A stretch of DNA of 64,000 bases, taken from Cladopsammia gracilis (taxonomy: Eukaryota; Cnidaria; Anthozoa; Scleractinia; Dendrophylliidae). Shown here piece after piece: positions 11,413-24,145 of the stretch. The notes below the pieces were generated by a model, which worked only from the letters and a program-made list of their open reading frames with translations, made no database searches and was not told where the DNA came from. Within the stretch, counting starts at the first letter, position 1, and every line of letters begins with the position of its first letter. The stretch is from NCBI GenBank assembly GCA_022457155.1, contig JAJGOT010000037.1, positions 1,234,501 to 1,298,500 of the forward strand. The letters are read 5' to 3'. The translations under genes and the position numbers were made by a program.

Positions 11413-12640
11413 CTGCAACATCAAAAAATATGTTTCACTTATGAGCGCTATTTCTAGGTCATTTTTCACTTATTTGTTTATATATTTATCTTTTATAACT
11501 TTGGGTGATTTTCTATCATCAGGGAAAAATTTGAAATTCAAGATGTCGTATATAGCTTATAAAACCACTCTTGGCCGTGAGCACTTCTGCTTTCCCGGGT
11601 CTCACAGAGACAGAAAAAAATGCCAGTTTGAATAAGAATAGACTTTGATAATACTACTTTCAAAGCCGCTAGAATTTGTGAGCTTTTTTGCAATTGATTA
11701 TATCTAAGTATAGGTAATCATATGGTTTTCTCGTTCAATTTTGGATTCATTTGCACGAGTGAGTTTTTGCAAAAAGCTCAAATTGCACGAGCCGCTTACT
11801 TATTAATAATTATACATGAAAAAATTTGCATCAATTTTTTTTGCATTTTTTTTAAACATTTTTGCATCAATTTTTTTTTTTTGCAAAAAAACATTTTGCA
11901 TCAAGTTGTTTTTTTTGATTTGTAATTTGCACTGGTGTTACACTTTTTACACTGGTGTTACACTTGAGCTGTACTGCTCTTACCCAATCAGTATTGAGTT
12001 CATGTATATTATTAGGGGGAAGTAAATAGTTAGAAAATTAAGTTAAAGTTATCATCGGCGTACGGGAAAAATTTTGACGGGGGGGCTGAACTTAATTTGC
12101 CCGAATGAAACTCATGACATCATTTTTTTTCGTCATGATGATGATTCTAGCACTCGCTGACATTTTACTTTTCTACCACTGTGAACGATGCGAGAATGAG
12201 CTTCTACATCTCGCATTCTTCGCACTTCACACGTACCGATAAGATATATTTACGAGACTTCAACGAAGATATACTTTGAACGATCAGCTACCAACCACAC
12301 ACGTACCGTCCTAATATTAAAGCAAGATGGTCGCCAAATGTTATACTTAGTTTCAGTCCCTGCATGGTGCACAATATCATTCCCACCCTTTGCGGACCAC
12401 AACGCAAATTTGTCGTTCTATGTCTGCTCACGCGGTTAGCATCTTATGGAGCTATCACATCAATGACATGATCGATGTAGTATAGAGCTCGGTTAGAAAG
12501 TTAAGTGAGTAATGTGAGTTACGAAATAAAAACAATTAATTTAAGACATTAAATCACAAAATAATTCAGTAATTTTTCTGTGTCTGTGGTGCCCGAATAG
12601 TCGACCAGTTTTGCCCGAATAATACTAAATTTTTTACGAC

Positions 12641-12662
12641 TGGGGGGGGGGGGGGGGGGTGG
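12641..12662 (+). repeat. Poly-G tract
   Basis: About 18 consecutive G residues, then T and more G, next to a C-rich stretch. Such tracts are prone to sequencing and assembly length error. Confidence 0.9.
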
Positions 12663-12857
12663 GCTGCAGCCCCCCCAGTCCCTCCCCCTCGTACGCCCAT
12701 GAAAGTTATTGACCTAGAAACATATGTTTAGGTAAGCCATCGTCCATGACACAAACTTTATGACATCACTGAGGTTACTCTCAAGTTACCCAACAGTCGT
12801 ATAAACAGGCCCTTCGCGGACTCTTACGAAATAAACGCGTTCATACTAATAACGCAC

Positions 12858-12942
12858 CATTGCAAGCCGCTTCGGACACTGATATATCATCCAAGGAAAT
12901 ATCTCCTTGGTTGCCGGTTCCAATCACCCCCTCAAAAGCCAG
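12858..12942 (-). CDS. Exon, MAM domain third part
   Basis: An 85-bp exon, phase 0 to 1, bounded by TTTTCAG and GTGCGT. It encodes LAFEGVIGTGNQGDISLDDI and SVSEAACN, which is the C-terminal strand set of a MAM domain (VxFEGVxGxGxxGDIAlDDI). It joins in frame with the MAM exon at 15375-15607 and the Sushi exon at 11233-11412. Confidence 0.85.
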
Positions 12943-13028
12943 CTGAAAATACAATGAAGATAATAAGTACATTGGTGCATTATCATATATAATTATCATA
13001 CATAATATGTCATTCGATCCGTAAGACA

Positions 13029-13704
13029 TTTAAGGTGGCTCCCAACAGTTTCCAGCACTTTCCACGACTTAGATTTTGATGGGTCATTAAAACCACTCTT
13101 TATCAGATGATGCTAAAATCATGATATCAAACGAATGCCCAATGATTGTGAACACGTTGTTGTCATTTTTGTGACACAATATGTTACTATAACAACAGTA
13201 TAATGTGCTGAAAACACCCTTAATTTTAGCTTCCAGTGTTAATAACTCAACAATGACTCGTGAACCCCATTTTTATTGTCGAATTTTGAGCAGTAGGATA
13301 AGATGCAACTTTTGGTAAAGTTTAAAAAAATTATGTAGGTGGGGTTCAGAGCAACCTTAATTTTTCGAAAAGTTAAGGTGGCTCTGAACCCCACCTACAG
13401 AATTTTTTTAAACTTTGCCAAAAGTTACATCTTATCCTACTGATCAAAATTTGACAATAAAAATGGGGTTCACGAGTCATTGTTGAGTTATTAACACTGG
13501 AAGCTAAAATTAAGGGTGTTTTCAGCACGTTATACTGTTGCTATAATAAAATATTGTGTCACAAAAATGATAACAACGTGTTCACCAATCATTGGGCATT
13601 CGTTTGATATCATAATTGTAGCATCAACTGATAAAGAGTGGTTATAATGACCCATCAAATTCTAAGTCTTAAAAGGTGCTGGAAACTGTTGGAAGCCACC
13701 TTAA
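13029..13704. repeat. ~675-bp near-perfect foldback element
   Basis: Two arms of ~325 bp are reverse complements of each other with few mismatches and meet at about 13366. The outer ends are TTAAGGTGGCTCC and its complement. It has no coding capacity. The same end sequence occurs at 53,722 and, inverted, at 61,598, so it marks a repeat family. It lies in the intron between MAM exons. Confidence 0.88.
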
Positions 13705-13732
13705 AGGGACATTGTCAAGGTGATTTTGCTGG

Positions 13733-13921
13733 TTTCAATAGACCATATTCACAAATGGCGGCCGATTTATTATTATTTTATATTTATGCTAATCAGCCCT
13801 ACTAGCCTCGTTAGCATGTGCAAAATTCAAACGAATTTTTGCTTTAAAATGAGGCTAGTTGGGCTGATTAGCATGAAGATAAAAGAATAATAAATTGGCC
13901 GCCATATGTGAATAGTGTCTA
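13733..13921. repeat. 189-bp inverted repeat (MITE-like)
   Basis: The ends AATAGACCATATTCACAAATG and its near complement enclose matching inner words GGCTGATTAGCAT and ATGCTAATCAGCC. It is non-coding and lies directly beside the larger foldback element. Confidence 0.7.
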
Positions 13922-15374
13922 TAATGCTAATGGTTTTGGCTCAAACTATTAAATATTGCACTAAGCACCTTTGTTCATACATAAACTTCTTCTTAAACAC
14001 CAAGAAGAAAATATCGTGACAAATATAACCTGAGTCTTTAACTATTTTACCAAGGCAAGAGAGGAATTTTAAAAAAAAGACTAATATTTTCAAGTTGGCC
14101 GACACCCCCTTCTCGTTTCAATGCAAATGATCATGTAGTAAAAAAATATTTTTTTTAAAAAAATACTGGTCCATTAGTTTTATGGTTCCATTGATACAAA
14201 TATGTTTTTCGCTTGTCAAAGTGACAGTGACTATGAAATTACGTGACACTTTCCCCTTACACATGAAATATTGTAAGTTAAACCTAATACTCATAACTCA
14301 TGCGCGTAGCGGTATGAGGTAAGGTTTCGGCTCCGTTTTTCTTGTTTTTCTTGTTATTATTATTATTATTTTTATTTTTTGTGTCACGATTTTGCATGCA
14401 AATTTATGCACGCATATTTTAAATTGTACACTTCCGGTTCATAGATTGCCACTACACTTCCTGTTTAGTGACTTCCGGCTACTCTCACTTCCGGTAAAAG
14501 AGCGTTACTCAAGTGTCACGGCAGCCTCTCCTACAACCCTACTTACATTAGCAATGTTCATGTTTGGTGTATATAAGACTTAGAAGAATCATTCCCTTCA
14601 TTGTGGTACAGCCTTCATTTCCAAAACAATCAATAGTTAACAACGTGGTTTGCAGGAGCGATGACTGAATGAAAGGAGTACTCTTCGCCATGTCGGACAT
14701 CTTCTTATCATGTTTAAAATATATCATAAAACTAACTTACGCATGCGCATGAGTATAGGCTGCTAGGAGCCTCTAGTTCTTAACTTGCCTCGTTAGCATG
14801 TGCAAAATTCAAAAGAATTTTTGCTCTAAAATGAGTAATTTTAAACGTGATCTTTTTAAACTTTAAACTTGTATTTAAAAAATTTGAATTAATGTTGTGT
14901 ACATTTTATTAGTTTTTTACATATTTTAGCTTTTAACGTCTTCGCGAATGGTGTGTGTTTTGTATTTTTTCTTAATTTTGTGAGATCCTTTTTGAAAACC
15001 ATATTTTATATGAAAAAGTCATCTCAATAAAGATTATTATTATTATTACAGTATTATTATTATTATTATAACTTTCAAGATTTTGGATGACCCGTTAATT
15101 TACTGTTGTCCCTAAATGAAGGCATTAATGTATTCTATAACAGCTATGCGTTTTCATTTATATGTTATATAATACGTGAGGATTAAAATTACGAAAACAT
15201 AAGGTTATTCAACAAAACCGTGATCAATGTAACTGTTGTTCTCCGATAACTTGGTAGCAAATGGTACTATTAAGGACATAAATAATCAAGAAACAATCAA
15301 GAAACATAGGCAATACTTTGGATCATCGATAAAAGTTGCTTTACAAGTTTGTTTGTTGTTTGTTATTGTTATAC

Positions 15375-15607
15375 CTTGCTGCTTGACCCGTTAACAAAGA
15401 CTTGTGCTTGAATCCAGTCAGGTCCTTGTTCTCCCGTACTTTCAAAGATAACTTTACTGTCAAGGGACAACCGAAGCTCACCAATGGCAGGACCATGCAT
15501 GAGGTAGAAAAACGACAGACAAAATACTCCAGTAAAATCTCGAGAAACCAGTTGAGCACGGTCGCCTTTTTTCCTTGGATAGTTGGCATTGGTGTAAAGG
15601 TATTTCC
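15375..15607 (-). CDS. Exon, MAM domain second part
   Basis: A 233-bp exon, phase 1 to 0, bounded by TTGAACAG and GTATAA. The correct frame reads [20 protein letters not shown], then [17 protein letters not shown] and [20 protein letters not shown]. These are the middle strands of a MAM domain: GxYLY, the CLxFxYxMxG-like [15 protein letters not shown] motif and GxQGxxW. MAM domains act in adhesion and receptor oligomerisation. Confidence 0.87.
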
Positions 15608-16194
15608 CTGTTCAAAACAATTGAATATGATAGTACATGTATATAATTCATTATGCACATGTAGCCTGACAATAAAACACTATTTGTCCTGCCGCTATTG
15701 GCATTTAGAGATGGTGAGCGATGCAAAATGACTGTTATATAAGTGCATTTAGTGTCCGAAGTTATTACACTGTAAAAGCCGCACATTAAAACCTCTGAGC
15801 CTTTAAATACATGTATTTTAAGACATGAAATTTATGAAACATTGGCCGAAGGCCACGCGTGACAGCGGCGTGGATTACGGATATCATTGCTACCCACCAA
15901 GTGATTTAGTGACCAACGGGACCCGTAGACCCGGGTAGACCCCAAACTTTAAAAAGAAGAAAGGTTGAATTAACTGCACATACCAAAATTTAGTAGGCGC
16001 GTGCAGTAGACATATGCTCCCAAAGAAGAAAGAAGAAAGAGGAAGAAAGAGGAAAAGAGGGTTCGGAAATAGAACAGTTACTTTTCGGGACACTTTAAAT
16101 AGAAAAAAGAAATCCCCTAGAGGTTCGTTACCAGGCACGGCCGAGTCTTTTGTCGTCGGCCATGTTTGTTGTTCTGGGATTTTTTAAGGATTTG

Positions 16195-16413
16195 TTTAAA
16201 GGGACACTGTCACGGATTCGCACGCGCGGACCAGGCGCACTTCAAATATCCTTCAGATATCCTTTTCCGTCCCGTGTTTATTTGTTTTCCACTGTGACCG
16301 CCGCCACGAGTCGACGCCATTTTGAAATTGACACTTGAAAAAATCAGGCTGATCTTTTCAAGTTACGATTCGAGAAGCTGGCGCATGCGCCCTCGTGACA
16401 GTGTCCCTTTAAA
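16195..16413. repeat. 219-bp MITE with TTTAAAGGGACACTGTCACG ends
   Basis: The outer 20 bp TTTAAAGGGACACTGTCACG is matched at the other end by CGTGACAGTGTCCCTTTAAA. The interior is GC-rich and non-coding. It lies in the intron between MAM exons. Confidence 0.85.
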
Positions 16414-17468
16414 GTCTGGAAATCCAGTAAATCTCTGTAAAGTTATCTTCGTTTTTCCTTGGACGAGTGCCGAATTTTTTAATTTGTCTTAGTGTTTGGT
16501 TGTCATTGTCCGGGGCTGGCGTGACTCCCTCAACCTTGGCCACGAATTTTGACTCGCCTCTGTCTGCGGGTTAACGCAGCGCTCGTTCGTCCCCAAATAC
16601 GCCTGTTTTGCAGGCGTAGGTGTGCAAATTTTGATTTCACAAACATTGGCCTGACGCTGTTGTTGCCAGGCAACTGCCGCACACCATGAAAAAGAAGACC
16701 GAAATTTGAGCGCACTTGTATTGGGGGTTTTCTCTTACGTCATATCAAAATTCAGAAGCATTAAACAACAGATTTCGATCAAAAAATGTTTATGGAATTA
16801 TAGAAAGTTTAAAACTACATATCTGGGCCAAATTTTGAAGCTCAAGAGCATTTCGTTCAAGAGTTACAGGCGAACAAGTATTAGACATTTTTAGTAAGAA
16901 ATGTATGGAGCGGCCATCTTGGTGCCCCACTAAGGGGGAACCAACATGGCGGCCAAAAATTCAAACTCTTAATTACACCAAAAATCACAAAATATCGTAT
17001 TCGCTATTAGCTCCATTAAAGCGGCTTATAAGCATCTATAATACAAAAATAACTTTCAACTGGTTCAATTCTGTTTATTTTCAAGGCTTATCTGAAATAG
17101 CGTGACGAATTTCGTGACACATTTAAAACCTATAAATCGAAAACGAAACATCGTTAAAACCTGAAACTTTTTGTGAAAGATTATAACACTGGTATCCATA
17201 TACCATGTTAGAAACAGCTTTGTAAGACGTATACTTAAGATTTTTAAATTTTTATGACGTCATGTGCAAACCCCCTGCGACAATTTCGCGATCCAAGCGC
17301 GACAAATTCCGCCATATTTTTAAACCTCGGAATGTGAACGAACTACGTTACAATATCATGATAATTGGAGAGAAAAATGCCCCTTTAAAGCTCGTGAAAC
17401 ATTTTCCATTTGATATTCTTAATATCAATGTTTAGCAGACGTTTTGTTAATGTAGAGTGTAAAATTAC

Positions 17469-17603
17469 CTTTTCCTGTAGTATGATCTGCCTCGGGACCA
17501 GTATCGTTGGACGGTGTGGGCCCGGACTGAATAGTCCATTCAAAGTCTCCATTTGGAGACTGATGCCAACCGCACAAATCGGAATCAAAAGTGCAGGCAA
17601 GGC
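17469..17603 (-). CDS. Exon, MAM domain first part (first recognised exon of the modular gene)
   Basis: A 135-bp exon, phase 1 to 1, bounded by TTTTCAAG and GTAATT. It encodes LACTFDSDLCGWHQSPNGDF, EWTIQSGPTPSNDTGP and ADHTTGKG, the N-terminal part of a MAM domain (CxFExxxCGWxQ...DxDWxr...TGPxxDHTxGxG). Together the nine exons 17603 to 6142 splice in consistent phase into MAM-Sushi-SRCR-SRCR-FTP-PA14. Signal peptide, start codon, transmembrane segment and stop were not found, so the gene is partial. A secreted or membrane-bound receptor or matrix protein is likely. Confidence 0.87.
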
Positions 17604-18197
17604 CTTGAAAACAAAATGAACTATGTCAGTCATTATCGTAATTATCGGCTGAAATATAGTGTTTTTATGATTATGGCCAGGAGCTTGCTTTAAGCTTACT
17701 TATTATCTTGAAATTGGAAGAAACCATCGCCAAAGGTGATAGAAGCAAAGAAATATGAACTAAATAACGGCTAGAAAAGTCAAAATGTCAAATAAATGGC
17801 AAGTTTGATTTATTGACAGGCGGTCAAGAAATCAAATTTCACGAACTGTAATCTACTTCAATCCTTGCAATCCCGCACTTTATCTCCAAAATACTGCTTT
17901 TGTTTTGCTTCATGGAATCTTTTTATCCAACTAAGTTTTGCTATTTCGAATTCAGAATCAGAATCAGCACGAAAACTTTGATTTCTTGGCCACCTGTCAG
18001 GAAATCAAAATTGATGAATTGTAATCTACTTCCATTGTTGTAATCCTGCATGCACTTTTTCCCAAAACTACTGCTTCTGTTTTGTTCTACACAATCTTTT
18101 TATACAATTCATATAAGGCGGATCTCTGCGGGCCGAAGGTCCGCGCTGAGCCCCACACTCATAGAACCTATGCCCGTCATTTTTCATGGTCATGGCT

Positions 18198-21100
18198 GAA
18201 GATCTCGAAGAACTTTAGATAAGAAGCTTTAATTTCAGAATGGCCTACTACAAGTGACGGTGCGAGTGCGAGTGCGAGTAAAAGCACATGGCGACTAATT
18301 TATACGATTCCCTAGAGTCATGTTACTAATACCTAATTATGCATGCTATTCTACATCCCCCTTTGCAAAACAAAAGTACAAAAGCTCAAAGAAAGTAAAT
18401 AAATAAAATAAATAGAATAAATTCAAAACACTAGACGAATGAGAGAAAATCAATTATTGCAATTATTGCAGCCATGTTGTCCTTTCATTGGCAGTCCTAT
18501 CAACCTATGCTCAATATGTTCATAGATATGTCGCAAAGTCAAGTGACATAGTCCTAGTATTTTGGACTAGGTCTTGAGATTCTTCCGGATCTGGTGATGA
18601 CCTGCGGCCTTGGGACATCACAGGGTTGTGGGCTACTGGGCACTGGAGCCTCCGACGAATCTTCTCCAAGAGAGGGCTTTGGTAGAGCCTGGCGTCTGGT
18701 AGGCTCAGATGTCTTGGCAGGTGTTCTAACGGGTGTCTTTGTAGGACGTGTAGACTCAGGGAGTATATCCCCATTTGACACAGTAGGAGATTGCTGAGGC
18801 ACTGAAGTAAAATGAGCAGGGGCAGCAGCAGGTGGCTGAGTTGGAGCAGGTTCTGGAACAGCTAACAGATGCCTCCGGTTTCTGCGGTACTCCTTTCCTT
18901 CCGATCAGTCTGCACAATGTAGGACCTTGGCTGAGCAGCTGGCTGCTTAACAATGCCAACTTTCTCGTATCCTCTCTCAGTTTGAAGCCTCACAACCTGC
19001 TGTGGGTGGAAGATGCTTCGCATGTTGATCATAAAAAGCTTTCTGCTGTTCACGTTTTGACTTGAGTCGGGAGAAAACACTTCTAGTGCTGGCTGCCTTA
19101 GGAGCAACGAGCTGCTTTGCCACAGGAAAGGCGAACCTGGTGCGCCTGGACATGAGTCGCTGGGCAGGAGAACCTAGTGCTTGATCTCTAGGAACATTGT
19201 GGAGATTCAGCAGGCCAAGTAAGAGATCAGTACCATCCTTCTTACACTTGCAAAGCAGGTTCTTTTCTTTGCTTGACAGCATTCTCGACAAAGCCATTGG
19301 ACTGGGGATAGTACGGACTGCTAGTTACGTGCTCAAAGCTCCATTCATTGGCGAAATTTTGAAATTCTCTGCTGGCAAACTGTGCACCATTGTCAGTAAG
19401 CACTTTGCAAGGAATGCCATGGACAGCAAAGTGACGCTTCATCTTCCCAATCACAGTTTTGGAAGACAAATCACGAAGAGTGTCCATCTCAAACCAACCA
19501 GAGTAAGAGTCAGCAAGTACCAGGTACTGCAATCCATTCCAATCAAATATGTCCGCACTCACAAATGACCATGGAAAGTCTGGGACCGGGTGAATGACGA
19601 GCGGTTCCCGCTGCTGGTGCGGTTTGGCACTGTTGCACGGCTGACAGAGGTCCACCACAGACTCTATGTCGGATGCCATGGAGGGCCAATACACCGTGTC
19701 CCGTGCTCTTCTCTTTGTAGCGTCAGCTCCAGGGTGTCCCTTGTGCAGCTGTTGGACATATTCCTTGTGTAGGGATTGCGGGACCACGACTCTCAGGCCT
19801 TTCAAAATAATGCCATCATCCACGATCAGCTCATCCCTTACAGGAAAGTAAGGTTTCACTTCCGGGGGTACACTCTTGGACTTCTCTGGCCACCCGTGAG
19901 TAATGAAATGTGCCACTTTTTGCATAACAGGATCGGTGGCAGTGTGCCTTTTGAGCTCAGCCATGCGTGCAGGTGAGATTGCTGTGAACGACAGTACGTC
20001 AAACTGATAATCACCTTCCGTACCAGGCTTCTCATTTGTGTAGGCACGTGACAATGTATCTGCCACATACAGTTCAGTCCCTCTGTAGTTGTAACAGCAT
20101 TCGTTGAAGACGGGCAGGGGCTGTGTGAAGAGGCTTGCTCACGATCGCAATGGGGGGTTTGTGATCAGTTTCAACAATGGTTTCCCTACCATAGATGAAA
20201 TCGTTAAACTTCCTACATGCAAATGCCGCTGCAAGCAGTTCTTTTTCGATCTGTGCATATTGAGTTTCAGTTTCTGTTAGGGCTCGCGAGGCATATGCCA
20301 CAGGGTACCCATCCTGCAGGCATGCGGCACCAAGACCACTCTTAGCAGCATCAACAGACAGCGTAACAGGCCTGTCAGGATCAAAGAACTTGAGAACTGG
20401 TGGTTGGGAGTTATCTAATTTCAACTGCTCAAACGCTCTTTGCTGAGGTGCCTCCCAGCTCCAGTGGGTATCTCTCCATAATAGCTCGCACAGGGGAGCG
20501 CTCTTCTCACTGAGATTGCTGATGAACTTGTGTAGGTAGTTGACCATACCAAGGAACCGGCGAAGCATTTCAAGGCTGTCAGGAGCAGGCATATCTTTAA
20601 TTGCGCTAACTTTAGCTTCATCAGGCTTGAGAGCTGTCTTTGTGAACAAATGTCCAACATAGGGGACCTGGTCACAGCGGAATCTGCATTTCTTCGGGGT
20701 CAATTTCAAACCAACCTCCCGAGCTCTCTGCAGGACTTTCCTTGAATTTGCATCATGATCTGGTGTTCCTTCACCCCACACCAGCAGGTCATCCACTATA
20801 ATTGCACAGGGATACCCAGCAAACATCTCTTCCATCGCGCGCTGATGCGGAAGTAATTCCAAAGGGCATCCGGAGGAACCTGTACCTCCCGAAAGGGGTG
20901 CTGAAGGTTGTAAGCAGTGAGGACTCGTAGTCTAACTTAATCTGCCAGAAACCACTTCTTGCATCAAGGGTGGAAAATATTGTGGCACAAGGCATGCGTG
21001 AAGCAACATATTCGACTGTCCTCATCGAATGGTGAGATCTCTTAAGCGCCTTATTGAGATCTCTTGGATCAACGCAAATGCGAATGCCTCCATCTTTCTT

Positions 21101-21542
21101 CTTTCCTGCCACCATTTGCGAGACCCACTCTGTCGGTTCAGATACAGGTGCAATTGCTCCTATGTTGACCATCCTGTCGAGTTCTCTTCTGACATCTTCT
21201 TCTATTGCCAGGGGTACTTTACGCGGAGGTCTGACAACAGGGATAGCGTCAGAGTCAAGCTTCATCTTGTACACCACAGGGAGGTTGCCAAGGTCACCGT
21301 CAAATAAATCTTTGTACTCATCAAGTATCGCTGCGCGAAAGGCATCAACCGTGTCAACTTCATGAACCTCGCTGTGCATTTGAATGAGATTTAAGCTTAG
21401 GGAATCCATAAGACCAAGCAACGGTGTTACGTGTCTGTCGACGACATGAAACTTCAGATCATGGCATGAAGACTTTAAACAACATTTCAAGATTACAGTT
21501 CCTTGTGTGGCTAGTGTGTCTCCACCATAAGCAACAAGTTGG
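18198..21542 (-). mobile_element. Ty3/Gypsy retrotransposon fragment, truncated before protease
   Basis: A minus-strand pol region of ~3 kb nested in a 1.2-kb repeat. It begins inside the aspartic protease and runs through RT, RNase H, integrase and a proline-rich C-terminal tail. Gag, a full protease and paired LTRs were not recognised. Junctions with the host repeat are approximate (about 18198 and 21542), set by where copies of that repeat lose similarity. Confidence 0.75.
18554..21540 (-). pseudogene. Ty3/Gypsy pol polyprotein, multiply frameshifted
   Basis: Order on the minus strand: the end of the protease (HVTPLLGLMDSL), reverse transcriptase (VRPPRKVPLA, ICVDPRDLNKALKR, FSTLDARSGFWQIKLD, RFLRMPFGI and the catalytic IVDDLLVWG), RNase H (VTLSVDAAKSGLGA, AYASRALTETE and IEKELLAA), an HHCC-type zinc region (LHKGHPGADATKRRARD, CQPC), integrase core (SADIFDWNG, LTDNGAQF, PQSNGFVENAVK), and a Pro/Thr-rich tail ending at 18554. 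The reading frame changes near 20,850 (inside RT), near 20,080 (RNase H to integrase), near 19,290 (after the integrase Glu) and near 18,980. It is therefore a dead copy. Other readings of these frames on the plus strand are shadows. Confidence 0.9.
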
Positions 21543-22570
21543 ACCGCCGCCCTCTCTCCGCCGCCGTCACGTAGGACTAGCTCGCGGGCACGTATGGCGT
21601 CGCAAAACATGCGCGTACAACGTCATGTTGAAACCAAAGCGAGGCTTTGTTTTTCGCGCTGTTACACGGCCAAATGTCACTTCAGCTGGGAAAATACTGC
21701 TGTGTTTGCTGTATTTAGCGGAGAAAACCGTTTAAATTAAAGTCGTTATTCTTCTGCATTTTTTCGCTGTTTGCTACTCAAGACAGGGATACTAATTAAG
21801 AGATACTCAGAAGCCGCTATAGTGGAAAAAGAGGACCTTTCAGGGATAAAATCTTGCTTCGAGGATGGGAGCAATGCAGGGAGATGTTTGTCACTTCGAA
21901 TTTCCAAGCAGTGGAGGGACTTAAAGGTAAAACAAATTAAAATTCCTTTTTTCGATGAGAATTTATTTTGATGTCAATCTGTGATTGACTTTATCTTTGT
22001 GTTCTCGCTAGTTTTGAAGAATTGTTTATAAAATGCGCTCAATTAAATTCAGTTGATTTTATTTCTTTCATCGGAGACATCTCGGCCTCGATGAGCTATA
22101 AATGGTTCGCGTTTTGCTTTTAAATAAAATTTTTCGAAAGAAGATTGTGTTGTCCATTTTTATGTGTTTGTTCATTCATTATATAGCTTGAAAAGCAATT
22201 TTATGTAAACAAAACAAGACTTGGATTTTATAGTTCTAAACTTCACTCGCGTGGTCTTATGCAAATATGTTTGTGTATTTTTTGCAATTTTGATTTCCAA
22301 ATCAGTTTCTCGGTCAATTTTTTATACGCAGCAGGTGTATTTTATTTGGAAATTAGTCGTACAAGTTATTCTAGGCGGAGGAAAAGTTGTTTTTTGTGAA
22401 CTTTTGTACGGTCTAAATGTACTGTGCAAACAGTCGCATAAGTCTGTTTTTGAGAATTGCTAAAATTAAAAAAATAGCCCGGTCGTCAATTTTATTCTTG
22501 TGTTTCCGATCCTTAACCTCAGTTAAATTCACCTCATTTAAGAGCGACGCTGTTAGGCTCAGCCTATCTA

Positions 22571-23017
22571 TATGTAAATTATATTTGGTGGCATTTGACG
22601 ATTTAACATGAAAATTAAGTAAACACAATTCCGTCATTTCGACGGCACAGTGTCCTTTTAATTCACAGAAAACAAACAATTCAACTTTTTTTCAATTAAA
22701 AAGATATTTTTTTAGGACCGTCAAAGGATCATAGTACTGCTAACTGATACCATGAATGGTAACATGATAATATCATGGGTATACAGAGGAGGAATTTCTA
22801 TTCAGAATATAGGCGGATTTCAATTCTAAACACCGTAGAGTCTTTAATCAAAGAAATCTTTCCCTCAACCGTCTAATCGAGGAACGCCAGACTCATTAAT
22901 AACAATAACTGAAATCCTCTTCAAGGCAAACGGCCTAAACAAAATCTTCAAATCGCTTTAATTGGCCGTTTTGAGCCAAAACGACACAACGTGAAAGAAA
23001 ACTGTTTACTTTTAGCC

Positions 23018-23092
<75 letters not shown>

Positions 23093-23160
23093 ATAAAATA
23101 ATGAATTGAAGACTTCATCAGCTATAAAAGTGCTCAATAGATAAACTAGAGCGATATGTA
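22571..23160. other. No gene recognised; includes a (TA)n tract at 23,021-23,088
   Basis: AT-rich spacer between the 1.2-kb repeat and the Penelope-like element. About 68 bp of pure TA dinucleotides lies near its end. Nothing else is recognised. Confidence 0.6.
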
Positions 23161-23538
23161 GATTTGTAGAGATGGATTACTTGGTCGAAGACATTTATTC
23201 ACTGCTACTCAGAGTTTCATGCTTCTTACGAAGCAATCATCAGGCAACTGCCTACCATAACGGATACATAGAATACATACAAAATTTGAAATTACAGAAC
23301 AATACCTAATGGCGTGACTTGCGGAGATATGATTGGTTAACTAAACGAATACAGTTTTCAACAGGAATTTCTTAGAATGTCTACAAGTAGATAGGAGTTC
23401 GCTTCTATTGTTCAGTGTTGACATTTCGGGTCTGCATATGATGAAATATTTTTCCCATAAACATAAATTACAACGCTTGTTTACATTTGAATACGATCTT
23501 GCTTGTTTAATCTTACGCCATTTGATGTTGTAAATAAC

Positions 23539-24012
23539 CACAACAAATCACAAATTAATAAGTCTGATCTCACCCAAGATAGTAATTGTAACTGCCGGAA
23601 CCCAAGCACGTGCCCCATGAACGGAAAATGCAACGACACAAACATCATTTACCAAGCTGAAGTCACAACATCATCCTCCAAAGAGACATACGTCGGACTT
23701 TGTGACACAGCGTTTAAATTAAGATACAGAAATCATGTATGCTCATTTAGAAATGAAAAATACAAGCATGCAACAGAATTAAGCAAATACATCTGGAGCT
23801 TAAAAGAAAGAGACGTTATTTACAACATCAAATGGCGTAAGATTAAACAAGCAAGATCGTATTCAAATGTAAACAAGCGTTGTAATTTATGTTTATGGGA
23901 AAAATATTTCATCATATGCAGACCCGAAATGTCAACACTGAACAATAGAAGCGAACTCCTATCTACTTGTAGACATTCTAAGAAATTCCTGTTGAAAACT
24001 GTATTCGTTTAG
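23539..24012 (+). pseudogene. Penelope-like GIY-YIG endonuclease domain fragment
   Basis: A frame open to the stop at 24010-24012 encodes the C-terminal endonuclease of a Penelope-like retroelement: [81 protein letters not shown]. The [13 protein letters not shown] pair corresponds to the GIY and catalytic Arg helices, and the CxC...C...C set to the zinc knuckle unique to this family. The RT half is missing and the upstream end of the open frame runs into the inverted arm, so the N-terminus there is artificial. The last ~65 residues are repeated on the minus strand at 23341-23538. Confidence 0.82.
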
Positions 24013-24097
24013 TTAACCAATCATATCTCCGCAAGTCACGCCATTAGGTATTGTTCTGTAATTTCAAATTTTGTATGTATTCTATGTATCCGTTATG

Positions 24098-24145
24098 GTA
24101 GGCAGTTGCCTGATGATTGCTTCGTAAGAAGCATGAAACTCTGAG
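24098..24145 (+). ncRNA. Candidate hammerhead ribozyme in the Penelope-like tail
   Basis: CTGATGA at 24110-24116, a hairpin TGCTTC-GTAA-GAAGCA, then GAAAC at 24135-24139, preceded by a GGCA-GT-TGCC mini stem after GGTA. The order of conserved cores and stem II matches the hammerhead motifs described in Penelope-like elements. A U/U mismatch at the base of stem II and a very short stem III weaken it. The same motif is present on the minus strand in the other arm at about 23,210-23,258. Confidence 0.5.

Larger units (their letters stand above)
18118..22570 (+). repeat. Copy 1 of a ~1.2 kb repeat family, split by the Gypsy insertion
   Basis: The left part (18118 to about 18197) has the end sequence GCGGATCTCTGCGGGCCGAAG and the ATTTTTCATGGTCATGGC word found in the other copies. 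The right part (about 21543-22570) continues with the GC-rich, ACGTCATGTTGAAACCAAAG segment and ends in TGTTAGGCTCAGCCTA. Between them lies the Gypsy fragment. Other copies are at 28961-30158, 30344-31458 and 61692-62861. None holds a convincing gene, so this looks like a non-autonomous mobile family. Confidence 0.75.

Noticed and set aside
22590..22640. Coding potential of frames inside the 1.2-kb repeats (for example 22,413-22,679 and 29,335-29,544)
   Set aside because: The frames are not conserved between the four copies, which carry indels and stops.
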